Shown in pieces: positions 10,409-21,770 of a stretch of DNA of 64,000 nucleotides. Both the position numbers and the translations under genes were made by a program. How positions within the stretch are numbered: the stretch's first letter is position 1; each line of letters starts with the position of its first letter. The stretch is from Sequoia sempervirens (lineage: Eukaryota > Streptophyta > Pinopsida > Cupressales > Cupressaceae): NCBI GenBank assembly GCA_007258455.2, contig VDFB02321240.1, forward strand, positions 83,853 through 147,852, written 5' to 3'. The notes beneath the pieces are model-generated. The model was not told the origin of the DNA and ran no database searches. It saw nothing but the letters and a program-made list of their open reading frames with translations.

Positions 10409-10689
10409 TGTTAGTGTAATTAATATTTAATTACACTTGCATAACTTTACTTAGGTAATATTTTAATTCCTAGGTTGATTATTGTAATCCTTATCTTGTT
10501 GAGCTAACTTATTGCTCAAGATAAGATTAGGGTTATGCATACTTTCTTTTATAAAGAAAATCATCTCATGTAATTATAAATTCTTGAATAATAATATTTT
10601 GCACATCTTTTTGCTATAGCTTTGCTTTTTTTGTTTTTCTCTTCGGTGGAAGGTTTTTTAGTTTGCATGTCTGATCTTGGTTTCTAACA
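10409..10689 (+). repeat. 3' LTR of nested element
   Basis: 281 bp, TGTTAGTGTAATTAAT...TTTCTAACA. It shares the AAGATAAGATTAGGGTT and TTTTTGTTTTTCTCTTC blocks with the left LTR. Confidence 0.88.
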
Positions 10690-10694
10690 CAAAT

Positions 10695-11129
10695 GTTACC
10701 AGAGATATGTTGATTGGTAAGCTTACTAATTTTCATTTGAGTGAATTTGGTGATGCCCTTCCTAAGGTTGAATCTGCATTCAAGGCCACTACTTCTGGAA
10801 GATATAAATAGAGATATGATCTAGGTGAAAGATCATCAAGAAAGACATTCAAGTATGGGGATGAAATGAAAAAACTCAATGAAGAAGAAAGAGATCTAGA
10901 AGAACTTGAAGCATTTATTGTGAAAAGAGAAGCCAGAGGACAAGGTAAGTATAAGGGGAAGTTTCCTATTAAATGTTTCTCTTGCAATAAGATAGGTCAT
11001 TTTGCATCAAGGTGTCCTAAGAAAGTTTCCAATCCAAGATTTAACAAGCCTAAATTTCAAAAGAAGTGTTACTATGTTGTTGACGAAGGTGTGATAGATG
11101 ATGAATCTGAAAAAAGGAAATGCAAGTGA
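10695..11129 (+). pseudogene. Copia-1 gag, C-terminal part with CCHC knuckle
   Basis: The gag reading continues directly after the nested element (NVTRDMLIGKLTNFHLSEF) and reaches a zinc knuckle, CFSCNKIGHFASRCP, at about 10974-11018 with all four ligands intact. A stop at 10808-10810 breaks the segment before the 10866 frame. The knuckle binds the element's RNA during particle assembly. Confidence 0.88.
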
Positions 11130-11194
11130 AGATGAATTTGTGTTTATTGTTATCAAGGAAAATAATCCTGTCTACTAAATCTGCTAGTTGTACA

Positions 11195-11480
11195 AATGTG
11201 GAGAAAGCCCTAGATGCTTGAGTTGAAGAGAAAGATGAATGGGTAATTGACAGTGGTTGTTCTCATCATATGATAGGAGATAAAAGTAAGTTTGTGAGTT
11301 TTGAAAAGTATGATGATGGTGTTGTGAGATTTGGTGATAATACAGCTAGTGTGATCCATGGAAGAGGATGCATTTCTCTTGATGGTAAGCATAATAGTGA
11401 TGATGTCTTGTAAGTTGAAGGTTTGAAGCATAATATTTTAAGTATTGGAAAAATGGTTGATAAGGGATACAATCTCTAGT
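11195..11480 (+). pseudogene. Copia-1 aspartic protease
   Basis: Encodes WVIDSGCSHHM at about 11240-11272, the copia protease active-site motif (D-S-G), then FGDNTASVIHGRG and a degenerate LKHNILSIGKM block. Stops at about 11219 and 11411 interrupt it. It processes the gag-pol polyprotein in intact elements. Confidence 0.85.
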
Positions 11481-11482
11481 TC

Positions 11483-12430
11483 ATGGATGGTAAGTGCAAA
11501 ATATTGGGAAATTCCAGAAATGTGATTGCATCAGGTACAAAAATAAAAGGAAATATTTTCCACCTGAGTGATGCTAGTAAAAGTTGTTTGATTGCTCAAA
11601 TTGATGAAAGATGGTTGTGGCATAGGAGAATGTGTCATGTTAACTTTGATATTATTGTCAAGATAAGTTCCACTAAGGCTGTGAGAGATCTTCCTAAGCT
11701 GATGAAACCTACTAATGCAATATGTAAAGAAAGTCAATTAGGAAAGCAAACAAGAATTTCACTTCGAAGTAAACAAAAAAATTCAAATGGATTGTTGGAT
11801 CCTGTGCATACTGATTTGTGTGGTCCTACTAGAACTAGAAGTTTACAAGGGTACAGGTACTTCATGTTGCTTATTGATGACTATTCAAGGATGATGTGGG
11901 ATACTTTCTTAAGGGAGAAATTTGAAGCTTTGGAAAATTTCAAGGTCTTTAAGGCTATGGTTGAGATAGAGATAGGTCTGAAGATTAAGTGTCTGAGATT
12001 AGATAGAGGTGGTTAATTCACTTCTGGTGAGTTTAATTCTTTTTGTGAAGAAGATGGAATAAAGAGACATTTATTTGCACCGTAGACCCCTCAACAAAAT
12101 GGAGTTGTGGAAAGGAAGAATAGAACAATTCTAGATGCTGCTAGAACCATGATGTTGGAAGGAAATGTACCTCATATCTACTGGAGAGAAGTTGTGAGTA
12201 CTGTTCTGTACATACTTAACCAGATACAAATCGAAGGTGATACTCGTAAGACTCCTTTTGAGCTATGGACTGGTCAAAAACCTATTGTTAGATATTTCAA
12301 GATCTTTGGAAGTAAGTGTTATATCAAAAGAGATGAACATATAGGGATGTTTGACGCTAGGATTGATGAAGGAATCTTTCTGGTTATGCTACTAAAAGTA
12401 AGGCCTACCGATGTTACAATAAGAGATTGA
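11483..12430 (+). pseudogene. Copia-1 integrase
   Basis: The HHCC-type N-terminal domain is degraded (LWHRRMCHVNFD). The catalytic core shows HTDLCGPTRT, LLIDDYSRMMW and RLDRGG, then a stop at 12014-12016, another at 12083-12085, and NGVVERKNRTI with the catalytic Glu retained. The C-terminal region includes YWREVVSTVLYILNQ and KTPFELWTGQKP. It would insert the cDNA copy into the host genome. The two stops inactivate it. Confidence 0.9.
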
Positions 12431-13626
12431 AGAAAATGGTTGTAAGTGAGAATGTTAAGGTTGAAGAAGACATAGTTGCACCATCCAGAACCTATGGATA
12501 TGATTCTGATGATCAGAATGTCAGTACAAACCAAGGTCAGACTTCAAGTCAAGTCCAAATCATTCTAATGAGTCAAGAAGATCAAGAGGAAGGAGAAACT
12601 GGTGGAAGAATAGAAGAGAGATCAGAAGAGCCTGAAGTTGAAGAACATTCTAAGAAGAATCCAAGGTATGTAAGGTTGAATCATTCAGAGAATCAGATTA
12701 TAGGTGATAAGAACAAAGGTGTCTAGACTAGGAGAAAGATTGTAGAAGAGTATTGCTTGATTTCAAAGACTGAGCCTAAAAATGTGAATGAAGCATGCAA
12801 AGATGAACATTGGGTTGAAGCAATGAAAGAGGAACAACAAAAAATTGAAAAGAATGATACATGGATTCTTGTTCCCAACCCTAAGGATAAGAATGTAATT
12901 AGAACTAAATGGGTCTATATAAACAAAGTAAATGAACAAGGTGAAGTGGTTAGAAACAAAGCAAGACTAGTATGTAAAGGATATTCATAGATGGAAGATA
13001 TTGATTTTGAAGAAACCTTTGCCCCTGTTGCTAGAATTGAAGTTGTGAGATTGTTTCTTGCTTATGTTGCTTACAATGACTACAAGGTTTATCAAATGGA
13101 TGTCAAGTCAGCTTTTCTAAATGGTGAATTGGAAGAAGAAGTATATGTTGAATAACCAGATGGATTCCAGTTGACTGATCAGGGAGATATGGTTTGTTAG
13201 TTGAAGAAAGCATTGTATGGACTCAAACAAGCCCCTAGAGCATGGTATACCAGATTGGATAAGTACTTGGTGAATCTTGGATTTAACAAAGGTACTACTA
13301 ATAGTAATCTATATTTCAAGAATGATGATAAATATTTGATTGTGGAATTTTTTGTTGATGATATCATATTTGGAGGAGATGATAGCTTGTGCATGAAGTT
13401 TTTTGATGAGATGCAAAATGAGTTTGAGATGTCAATGATTGGGGAGATGAAATTCTTCTTGGGATTGAAAATTACTCAGTTAGATAAAGGGATCTTTATA
13501 TCTCAATCCAAGTATGTGAAAGAATTGCTAAAGAAATTTGGTATGGAAGATTCAAAGCTAGTTGGTATACCCATGGTGACCGAATGCAAGTTGAAAAATG
13601 ATGATGATTCTCTGAAGGAAAATTAG
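12431..13626 (+). pseudogene. Copia-1 linker and reverse transcriptase
   Basis: An acidic linker (12431-12750) leads into [81 protein letters not shown], and the catalytic FFVDDIIFGG at about 13347-13376. Stops lie at 12988-12990 (TAG for the Gln of KGYSQ), 13153-13155 (TAA for the Gln of EQPDGF) and 13198-13200. It copies element RNA into DNA in intact copies. Confidence 0.9.
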
Positions 13627-13641
13627 ACTAGATACAAATCA

Positions 13642-14303
13642 ATGATTGGTGGATTGTTGTATTTGACTCAAAATAGGCCTGATATCATGAATGTTGTATG
13701 TATTGTTGCAAGATTTCAAGTTGATCCTAAAGAATCTCATGTGATTGTTGTGAAGAGGGTTTTCAGATACTTGAAGGGGATAGTTGATTTTGGTTTATGG
13801 TATCCTAAAGATGATGATATTACTTTGAGTGCCTTTACAAATGTTGATTGGGAAAGAGATGTGAATGACAGGAAAAGTACTAGTGGTGGAGCATTTTTTT
13901 GGGAAAGAAGTTGATTTCATGGTTAAGCAAAAAATAGAATGCTATTTCTTTATCTACTGCAAAGGAAAAATACATTGTTGTTGCTAATAATTGTACTCAA
14001 GTACTGTGGATGAAGCAGATGTTGAAGGATATCAGAGTTGTGTATGATGAGCCTATTGTTATATTTTGTGATAACTCAAGTGCTATTAACATTTCTAAGA
14101 TTCTGGTGTTGCATTCCAAGACCAAGCATATATCTATCATGTTTCACTTTTTGAGAGAGAAATTGAGTGAAAAGGAAGTCAGATTGGAGTATGTTCCTAC
14201 TAAGGAGCAGATTGCAAAGATAGTTACCAAGTTGTTGCCTAAGGATACCTTTGAGTATCTCAGAGGGAAGTTAGGGTTGATTACCCCTCCTAATCAGAAC
14301 TAA
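13642..14303 (+). pseudogene. Copia-1 RT C-terminus and RNase H
   Basis: Begins MIGGLLYLTQNRPDIM, then FRYLKGIVDFGLWY, DVNDRKSTSGGAFF and, after a frameshift in a T run near 13898, ENAIS-like RNase H sequence and a second frame 14010-14303 ending LGLITPPNQN. These are the standard copia RNase H blocks. The first catalytic Asp region reads AFTNVDWERD, with Asn replacing the usual Asp. Confidence 0.88.
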
Positions 14304-14607
14304 GGATGCATTGATTTGCTCAATATGTGCATTTCATGATCATATTTTCATCTGGATTGATGTTGTGGTGGTTGCTACTCAGGGGGAGTAGTCAGATGTT
14401 CAAATGTTCAAGTGTTCAGATATGTGGTTCAGAGCTTGTATAGAAGAGATATTTGTCATTGATGTCAAAGGGGGAGAAGAGTAATGTGAAAAATATGTGG
14501 GGAGACGAGTTAATAAAAGAAGAGTTAGAACCTAAGGGGGAGCAAGTGTAGTTGTGTTGATGGTATTTTTCACATCATGTGTTGCCATCAATTCCAAAGG
14601 GGGAGAT
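14304..14607 (+). other. Copia-1 3' untranslated region with polypurine tract
   Basis: Contains several GGGGGAG runs; the one at 14597-14607 (AAGGGGGAGATT) directly precedes the 3' LTR and is the likely plus-strand primer. No coding recognised. Confidence 0.75.
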
Positions 14608-15824
14608 TGTTGGATGTTTTGGTGTGTTGCTGATATGTGGTTGTCATTGATGTTAACACTATTAGCATTGTTGCATTAGAATTTGTATATGTCAAGGATT
14701 TTGAGAAAATTGTAATAAGAAGTGCTATAGGTTGTCAGTGGTGAAGTGAAGTTCTTTCTATTAGTGCGATTAGTACATTCTTGTTCAAAGGTTGTGGAAT
14801 AAATTTTTTCTTGTTGAGTATATCTAGTTTATCCATGTCAAGTTTCGAAGATCCGGGTGAAGATTTGATCAAGTTATGGAGATTTGTATTTTGACAGTTT
14901 TTATGTTACTTTAGTTTGTGTTCTTGAATGAATATCATGTGATTTCAGTAACTTCAATTCCTATGAATTCTGCTCTAATGTTTCATGATGCTTGTGGATG
15001 GTTCTAGTTCATGCTCTATCTTTTTTTCATGTCTGCATTGATCATTGTGCTTGTGATTCAATATTTTCTCGTGCGTGTTCATGTTGACAAGGTGTTGAAG
15101 TGTGTTGTGGATCTTCAAGGAGTAATTAATTAAAGCAGTTCATGTTTGAGGATGTTATTTTTAGTCTTCACTATGTTGTGTCCAACCTTGGATGATTCAC
15201 ATTATTAATCTTTATTTGATCTGAGTTGATTGTTTGTATTCTTTCTCGCTATTTTGTTAAAGCTGACTTATAGCGATGTAATTTATTGTTGTAGATATAT
15301 ATAAGTGATTTTTTTATCATTTGGAAGTGTGAGTATGTGAAGTGTGCAAGTCTTGTGTGTGAATATTTTTCATATCATTCAAAAGTAGAGTAGAGAGTGA
15401 AGAAGAGTAAAGAAGTGTTCATGTGCTTAACCAAAACTATAACCAGGCATTAGCAGATGCTATTTTCTCAGTTCAAAGTCTAATGGATTTAATCAGAACC
15501 TTTCTATAAGATAGTGTATCTTCCTTTGTAATTAAGTAGTGATCTCTAGCCAGTGTGCCTGAATGCATGTGCATTCCCCATTCATATTTTTTTATACTTT
15601 TAAAATGGTATAATCTTGTGGACTGACCTCCACTGTGGTTTTTCCCCTAACAAGGTTTCCACGTAAAAAGATTGGTGTTATGTGTTCTTTTTATGTGTTG
15701 TTCATTTATGCTTTCATGATTAATGATCAGATCTAAGAATAAGGCTAATAAGTTGAATAAGTTGGAAATTTGGTGACAATTGATTCACCCCCCCTCTCAA
15801 TTGTCTTCCCTTGAGTTTCCAACA
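14608..15824 (+). repeat. Copia-1 3' LTR
   Basis: 1,217 bp, starting TGTTGGATG and ending TTTCCAACA, so TGTTGGA is inverted at its ends. Its right 491 bases match the partial 5' LTR. Confidence 0.88.
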
Positions 15825-18479
15825 TTCTTCAACAAGGTGCAAACTAGATTATGATGTTAGAAGGACGTGAGAGCTGAAGTCAGGATCTTACTAGATTATG
15901 ATGTTATGCACATGGGAAAGAGGAAAATACATTTAATGATTAAAGGGAAAAGGGATAAGTACATCAAAATCAAGAGATTTGATGGGACTGCATCATATTA
16001 CATAGCTGGGAAGAAAAAGTGGCAAACTTTGTGGGTTCATTGGAATGGCTGTGTAAATTTGCAACAGGTGCTCAACGCTAATAGAGTCTGTAGTAAGGTG
16101 AAAAAGAAAATGGGGGGGGGACAGGAAAAGAGTTGAGCCACATAGCTACAAGGTGCACATGAGGAATGATAAGGTCTGGAAGCAGATTGTAAGAGGTGGG
16201 TTGGTTCCATTTCTGGAAAAACTTCATGGGCCTGATACTAGGGCTACAAACTATTTTGAGAAGAACTGGAACAATGGCAAAATAATCCTCTTTGGGAGAA
16301 AGGTAAAAATGGATGAGAAAATTATAGGGGAGGTGACTAGAATTTCCACTGAGGGTGTGAAGTTTTATCACGACAAAAGGTTTTTCGATGAGGCGGTAAT
16401 CAAATTCCCTAAGAAGGAAAAGGAGAAATTGAAACTGGTCAAAATTTCCAACAACTATTTCAAAATTGGCACCATCAAGGCACTGTGGAGAAAGGTGCTT
16501 CATGTTATAATGAAGTATATCACCCTAGATGGGAGATTCACCAAACTTTATGGTCATCATTTTGCCATTCTTAACCACTTCCGCCATAAGGTACAAATTT
16601 CTCCGCCTCATTATATGTTTTGTTCATTGAGTAATAGCCTTGAGGACCATAAGAAAAATCCTAGGAGATACCCTATTCTTCATTCTGGTCTTATTAGGTT
16701 AATATATGAACACTATCAAATCCTACCGGCTTTATCCAAAACTGATGCCTCCATGACATCTGAGGACTATGACATAGACAGTGGGGGTTTAGAGAATCAG
16801 CCTTACCAAGAGAGAATTGTTGAAGCCCACCCATCCTCTGAGCTATCTATTAAGAAAACCTAGCCTAGAAAACCCTAGCTTGCTAAAGTTAACCCTAAGA
16901 CCTACCCCAACTGCCCAGTCCCCTTAAAGAATCCTGCTCTCAAGGGCTCCCCTGCCAATAAGTTGGTTTCCTACTCTGCGGACTTTTTGGAAAACAAAGC
17001 TAAGAAACCTGAACTTAGCAGAAAATTTGTTTCCAACCATCCTACCTATTTCAAAGTTGATGGTACCAGATTTCCTAGCTCCCCCAACTCGGATGATGTT
17101 AACCTCATTTTAGACCGGGTTCAGTCTAACGATATTCTAGCCTTTGCAAAAAATGGCATTGGAGACATTTTTCAGGGTTTTGAAATGGGCCTATCAAGAA
17201 ATTAATGATCTTAATCAAAGAAATAGGGCTCTACATAGTAAGTCAAAGGAACTAGAATTGAAACTAGCTGCTATTAGCAATGAAGAAGGAAAACAAAAAA
17301 AGAACAGTACTGGAACAAGAGAAGGTGACACTAAGGAAAAGTATAAGACTCTGGAAGCTGAAATTCTCAAAATAAAAAATAACATGAAATCTATTGTGGA
17401 ACAAAACCATAAAATGGCTAGGTGGTTATGTGCAAGATCATCATGGAAAAAATAGGCCTTTAAGTGGCAAAAAATTTAGAAAAATCAGTGTTAGGTAACT
17501 TGACGTAAAAATTTGAATCAGTTATCTATATTATTTCAAAAATATGTAAGAATAGAATTTGTAGAAAATTTAATGTAGTTTCTAAACTACTAGGTTTATT
17601 TAAAAATAAATAAAATCTATTTGGTGAAAATTTGAAATTTCAATGCAGTAGTCCTTAAATTTCAGGGAAAAAATAAGAATTAGGTGTTTGTCTAACCACC
17701 CTAGCCATAATAAAATGATAATATTTTTTTATAAGATTTTATATATAAGTAGAAGACTCATTTTTGGATGTGATGCATATTTTTTGTAATTTTTTTCCAA
17801 GTAAATAATTAATTATGAATTTTTTATGACAACTTTTAAAAAATATAAAAACTTGTATGTCTGACCACCTTAACTTGGTCAAAACTTCATGAAATTAAAT
17901 TTTATTTTTTTAATCCTATAGTATGCGAAGCATAGAATGTGACGCATGTTTTGAATTTAAAAAATGTGATACCGTTTGAAAGTTATAAATTTTTTTCAAT
18001 CACCCTATTGATTAGGACTTTAGTCGTAAGTCTAATAGAAAATGAATAATAATAATTTATTAAATTCAAATTAAAGCATAATTTATATTGGCAGAAAGCT
18101 GAGAATCTCTTCTAAAAACCCTTTTCATTTCATCAATTTTGGATAAAAAAAAGTCATCAACCACATACCTTACAAATACCCATAATATTGCCATTTTTTG
18201 GCCGATCATGATCCTGCACATACCTAGGTACAATGTCATCATCATCAATGCAATGTCTGAAAAGTGGGAAAAGACACAACAAGGCTCACTGGTTGTTGAC
18301 CTGGAAGAGGACAAAGATAAAAGCATGAACAAGGACCAAGGTATATAGAAAAGGACCCATGCCAACCTTAAGAGGAAAGTGCCTCCTACTACCCAGATGG
18401 TCCAGATTTTAAAGAGGGGGGTTCAGGATATGAACGACTTGGAAGCTGAGACTGTGGAAATATTAAAGGCCCAAATTTA
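15825..18479 (+). pseudogene. Unrecognised coding relic, possibly transposon-associated protein
   Basis: I cannot name this with certainty. Frames at 15867-16136 and 16153-16863 are joined by a likely frameshift at a ten-G run (16111-16120). After two stops near 16861-16876 the same frame continues to 17205, then a shifted frame (17144-17455) gives a Lys/Glu-rich coiled coil. Recognisable blocks are VRGGLVPFLEKLHGP, KYITLDGRFTKLYGHHF and HSGLIRLIYEHY, which recall the putative plant transposon protein / plant mobile domain group (inference, weak). MITE-1 copy B interrupts the C-terminal part; the frame resumes after it (YNVIIINAMSEKW) and ends at a TAG near 18347. A short charged frame follows to 18479. 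Confidence 0.5.
17424..18224 (+). mobile_element. MITE-1 copy B, complete inverted-repeat element
   Basis: 801 bp. The left end reads GGTTATGTGCAAGATCATC; the right end, reversed, reads GGTATGTGCAGGATCATGA, a ~20-bp terminal inverted repeat with few mismatches. It is flanked by TAGGT at 17419-17423 and 18225-18229, a 5-bp target duplication, and the host reading frame resumes on the far side. The interior is AT-rich with no transposase. Copies A, C and D align to it. The superfamily is not assigned. Confidence 0.9.
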
Positions 18480-19044
18480 GTTGTTGCTAGCATTTTTTTT
18501 GGTTTTTTGGTTTTGTGGCCTTCGCTGGCTTTTTTGGTGGCTGTGGACTTGTCTTGATGTTGTTTTTACATCCTTTTTACTTTTGGTGTCTTTGACGATC
18601 TTATCTTTTGTTTGTAAACTTTGTGGTTTTAGGTCCCTGTAAAACCCATTTTTTTCTCTTTCAAAAAAATTCTTCAATAAGGTTGTGGTGAGTATAGGAT
18701 ATTTCAATGTTTTTTATTCAACATTCTTTTCTCATTTCATTTCATTTATTCATTAAGGGTTTTATTACCAAAGTGGGATTTGACGAAGGCAAATCCCTAT
18801 ACTCTAACCCTTAACCATTTTCCCCTTTTGCATGTGTGCTTGCATACTTTTGTATGTAGATTTATCAAGCAATTAGGTGTTGAAAGGTAGTCAAAGAGTC
18901 AACAAAGTGTTTCAAGTCAACTAAAACCTATTCAAGGTTGGAGACAACCTACAGTCCGTTTTCTACAGATTTGACTCCGTCAATCTGACAAGAAGACAAG
19001 TGCAGGTCTGGAGCTGCAGAACTAATGTTTGATTTCACAAAATT
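18480..19044. other. Intergenic, T-rich then unique sequence
   Basis: 18480-18720 is T-rich, ending in a short AAAAAAA-containing stretch. It could be the 3' untranslated end of the preceding relic or of a retroposon, but no diagnostic motif was seen. 18760-19040 shows no coding. Confidence 0.4.
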
Positions 19045-19478
19045 TTGGAGGAGGATTGATTCATCATCAATGGTGAATGAGTCACCCTTTAAGGTTGAAA
19101 AAGGTGATTATGTCAAATTCCAGTTCCAAATAGCCAGAAACCTATTTCAGAAGATTTTACCAGTAGGAGGATTGATTTGCCATTAGTAACGAATGAGTCG
19201 TACTAGTCATAAACAATGATTTTTCCAACATTTTAGAATCTTCTCAAATTTGTAATCTATCTCTAGGTGCACTCCTTCCCATCTCTTTCAGTTCTAAGTT
19301 AATTTGTGTATGTTTCTTATTCATTCTTGCAAACCTCACTATGTTTTCAAACACTTCATATTACATTATTTTTGCATTCATAATCAGTCAATTGCATCAT
19401 TTAGTTGCATCTACATCATTACATTTATTCTTAATTACATAATACAATCCTCTATTTGAATGAACCACTTAAATATTG
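19045..19478 (+). repeat. Left LTR-like direct repeat
   Basis: Aligns with 21865-22290 through GGTGCACTCCTTCC, CATTCTTGCAAACCTCAC and AGTTGCATCTACATCATT. Each copy contains two ~30-bp palindromes spaced 116 bp. It is read as the surviving part of a 5' LTR; the true start is not visible. Confidence 0.65.
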
Positions 19479-20004
19479 GGGTTCTATCTCTCTCCTTTTA
19501 GCTGAAAGATACTAAGAGTGTAAGAGAAGCACATAAAAACACAAAATTGTTAATTCATTTTGGTGAACCTACATATTTAGCAGTTTATCTTTCTAATTTC
19601 AATTGCATATTGCATCCTAGGTGTCCTCTGCATCAAAATTCAATTAGGTTTTTTTTTTTTGCAACCTAGGGTTTCTCAAATTGCTTTAGTGAAAGACTCA
19701 TTTAGACTTTATTTTTTGCATATCATATGATTCAAAAACTGAAAATTTGCATTTGCATCCTCATTTTTCATCTAAAAAGAATTGAGATCACTTTAAATTT
19801 CCTAAAAACATAAAAAATATCATTCCTAGAATCATTTGCCACCCTGGGTGAATCAGTCTACCTGCACATTTTAAATAACATTTTCAGGCATTTTCTGGGT
19901 ATTTTCTACATTACAGCTTTTTGTAGTTACTTTTTGTTGTACTTTCTATATTTTCTTTTTCTTTCTATTTCTTGCATATTAGTTTACTTTTATTCATTTC
20001 CATC
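19479..20004 (+). other. Leader of LTR-like element
   Basis: AT-rich, no coding. TTTTGGTGAACCTAC at about 19557 is a possible primer site by position, but I cannot assign a tRNA. Confidence 0.35.
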
Positions 20005-20997
20005 ATGGCTTTCCGCTTTAATAAGTTTTGGAATTCATTGAAATCCCTAGTAGACATGTCCAATTGTGCCTTTGGTTATGATCCTAATGATCTTGAGCTT
20101 CCTCATGCTCCTTCAACTCCTCATGATTGTCCTCCTCATGATGTAGACATCATTGGAGAAGATGATGATAGCATTAAAAATTTCTTAAATGAATGTGTTG
20201 ATAACATTGAAGCTAATGCAAGCTTTTACCCATCCATGAAGTTACAAGATCTTTCTACTATTGAACCTCCTGATCACTTTGGATACCTATATCTTGAAAG
20301 AAATAAAGGACCTAAGTTCCCTCCATCAAGTGGACCTAGTTCCTCTAAACAACCACATCCTCAACCATTTTATGATAACAAAGTCACAAACACACCAATC
20401 AACCTTGAAGAAACATATGGAAAAGGATTTACTATCCTAAGTAAACAAGGTTGTGACACAACAAATGAGCATAATATTCACCAACTTCTCAAAAAAAAAC
20501 CAAAAGAAGAAAAAACAACATGATTAGGGTATAAAGATCCTCCTCATGGTGACAAGCCTCCTTTTGAATATTGGAGACTTCGAGATGATGGTACAATGAT
20601 ATTTGATTCTCCTCGTAACTTGAACATTCTCCTTCCATGTGAACAACCATTATCTGATTCCAATGAGAAGGATGCTAGGATCCCTATGCGTTCTCTTCCT
20701 TCCATTCATGAAAATGGAGAAACTAGTAAACGAAAACGACCATACAAATTGAAGAAACTAAAGTTTCCTCTCCATCCACCACCTGAATGTGAAAGGAGAC
20801 TTCAATTTCTTTTAAACAAAGGCCTTATACTCTTACCACCTATGAATAGGTTGGTCATCTATCTTAAAGATTCTAACATACCATTTTGCAAATTTCTTCA
20901 TATTCTTGGACACCGAATTAATGAATGTTGCACATTGAAGGACATACTAAACAAGTATCACTTCACTGATACTGATTTCTTTCCTATCATCCCTTAA
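20005..20997 (+). pseudogene. Gag-like protein with zinc-knuckle-like C-terminus
   Basis: One frame of 331 codons from ATG 20005 (MAFRFNKFWNSLKS), broken only by TGA at 20521-20523. The middle is Pro/Ser-rich; a Lys-rich block follows (SKRKRPYKLKKLKFPLHPPP). The C-terminus has CKFLHILGHRINECCTLKD, close to the C-x-x-H...GH...C..LK motif of plant Tat/Athila-type gypsy gag. No protease, RT or integrase follows. It is flanked by the LTR-like repeats and so probably belongs to a non-autonomous gypsy-type element. Confidence 0.6.
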
Positions 20998-21097
20998 AAC
21001 AACATCCCCTCATCATTCAATAGTTGTAGAATATTCTATTCTTTCTATTGCATGATCCTTTCCCATCATCTATCTCAGCTCATTCTTTCCTCACATT

Positions 21098-21411
21098 CAA
21101 TGGGGGCAAGAATTTGTTAGCCTTGTCCTCGTAATGCATTTTTCTTTATCTCTTAGCTACGTTATTCATTTTCCACTTATATTACTTAAGATTGAGAAGT
21201 CAATAACTCGGTTAATGGTTGACTTAAATTTACATTGCTAGTTTCTTTTTCATTTTTCCTTTCTCTTTAATTTGCTTGTATGTGCATGTCATGCTCCCCT
21301 GTAATGTGCATTTGATGTTGTCTCTCATTGTGCACTTCCTCTATTTATACCTCTATTCTTCTATATGTCGTACATTTTGCATTTTCTTTTTCACTTTTGT
21401 TTTGTGTTTCT
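21098..21411 (+). other. Untranslated 3' region, candidate polypurine tract
   Basis: AATGGGGGCAAGAATTTGTTAG at about 21099-21120 looks like a polypurine tract followed by a TGTTAG LTR start (21115), which would make the right LTR about 1.18 kb. The left copy lacks the matching part, so this is tentative. Confidence 0.4.
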
Positions 21412-21770
21412 CCTTTTGGGGATCATGTAAAGCATTAATACACCCTATGTCTCTTCCATGTTGACCCAAACGATCCATTTTCCTTTTCACTTTTTTTTTT
21501 CTTGTTTTTTTCCTTTTGGGGATGACACATGGCATTCAGACCAAAATGTCTCCTTCATGTCGACCCAAAAGCTTTTCCTTTTCTTTTTCCTTTTTTTTTC
21601 TTTTTGCTTGTGTTTTCCTTTTGGGGACGATGCAAAGTGTTGAGACCACAATGTCTCTTCCATGTTGACCTAAAATGGACTTTTTTTTCTTTTTTTTCAC
21701 TCTCTTTGTGTCATTCCTTTAGTTCTATGTGTATTTGGGGAATGATGACAATTTTGAGCTCTTTAATCAA
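21412..21770 (+). repeat. Pyrimidine-rich tandem repeat, ~100-105 bp unit
   Basis: CCTTTTGGGGA recurs at 21412, 21512 and 21617, each followed by an AATGTCTC-TCCATG-TGACC block and a C/T-rich tract. A fourth, degenerate unit ends near 21770. Such tracts are known near the 3' ends of large plant gypsy elements. Confidence 0.8.

Larger units (their letters stand above)
8052..10689 (+). mobile_element. Nested non-autonomous LTR element (LARD-like)
   Basis: Two LTRs (8052-8277 and 10409-10689) start TGTTAG and end CTAACA. A perfect tRNA-Met primer site follows the left LTR, and a purine tract (ATGGGGGTG) precedes the right one. The flanking 5-mers are AAAAT and CAAAT, a one-mismatch target duplication, and gag reads on across the site. 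The 2.1-kb interior has only short open frames with no gag, protease, RT or integrase motif. It therefore depended on enzymes from another element. Confidence 0.88.
6980..15824 (+). mobile_element. Copia-1: Ty1/copia retrotransposon, decayed
   Basis: Order: partial 5' LTR, tRNA-Met primer site, gag, CCHC knuckle, protease, integrase, RT, RNase H, polypurine tract, 3' LTR. Integrase lies before RT, which defines copia. A second LTR element (8052-10689) sits in gag. Stops in gag, protease, integrase and RT show it is not autonomous. The 5' LTR is cut by the assembly gap, so the outer target duplication cannot be checked. Confidence 0.9.
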
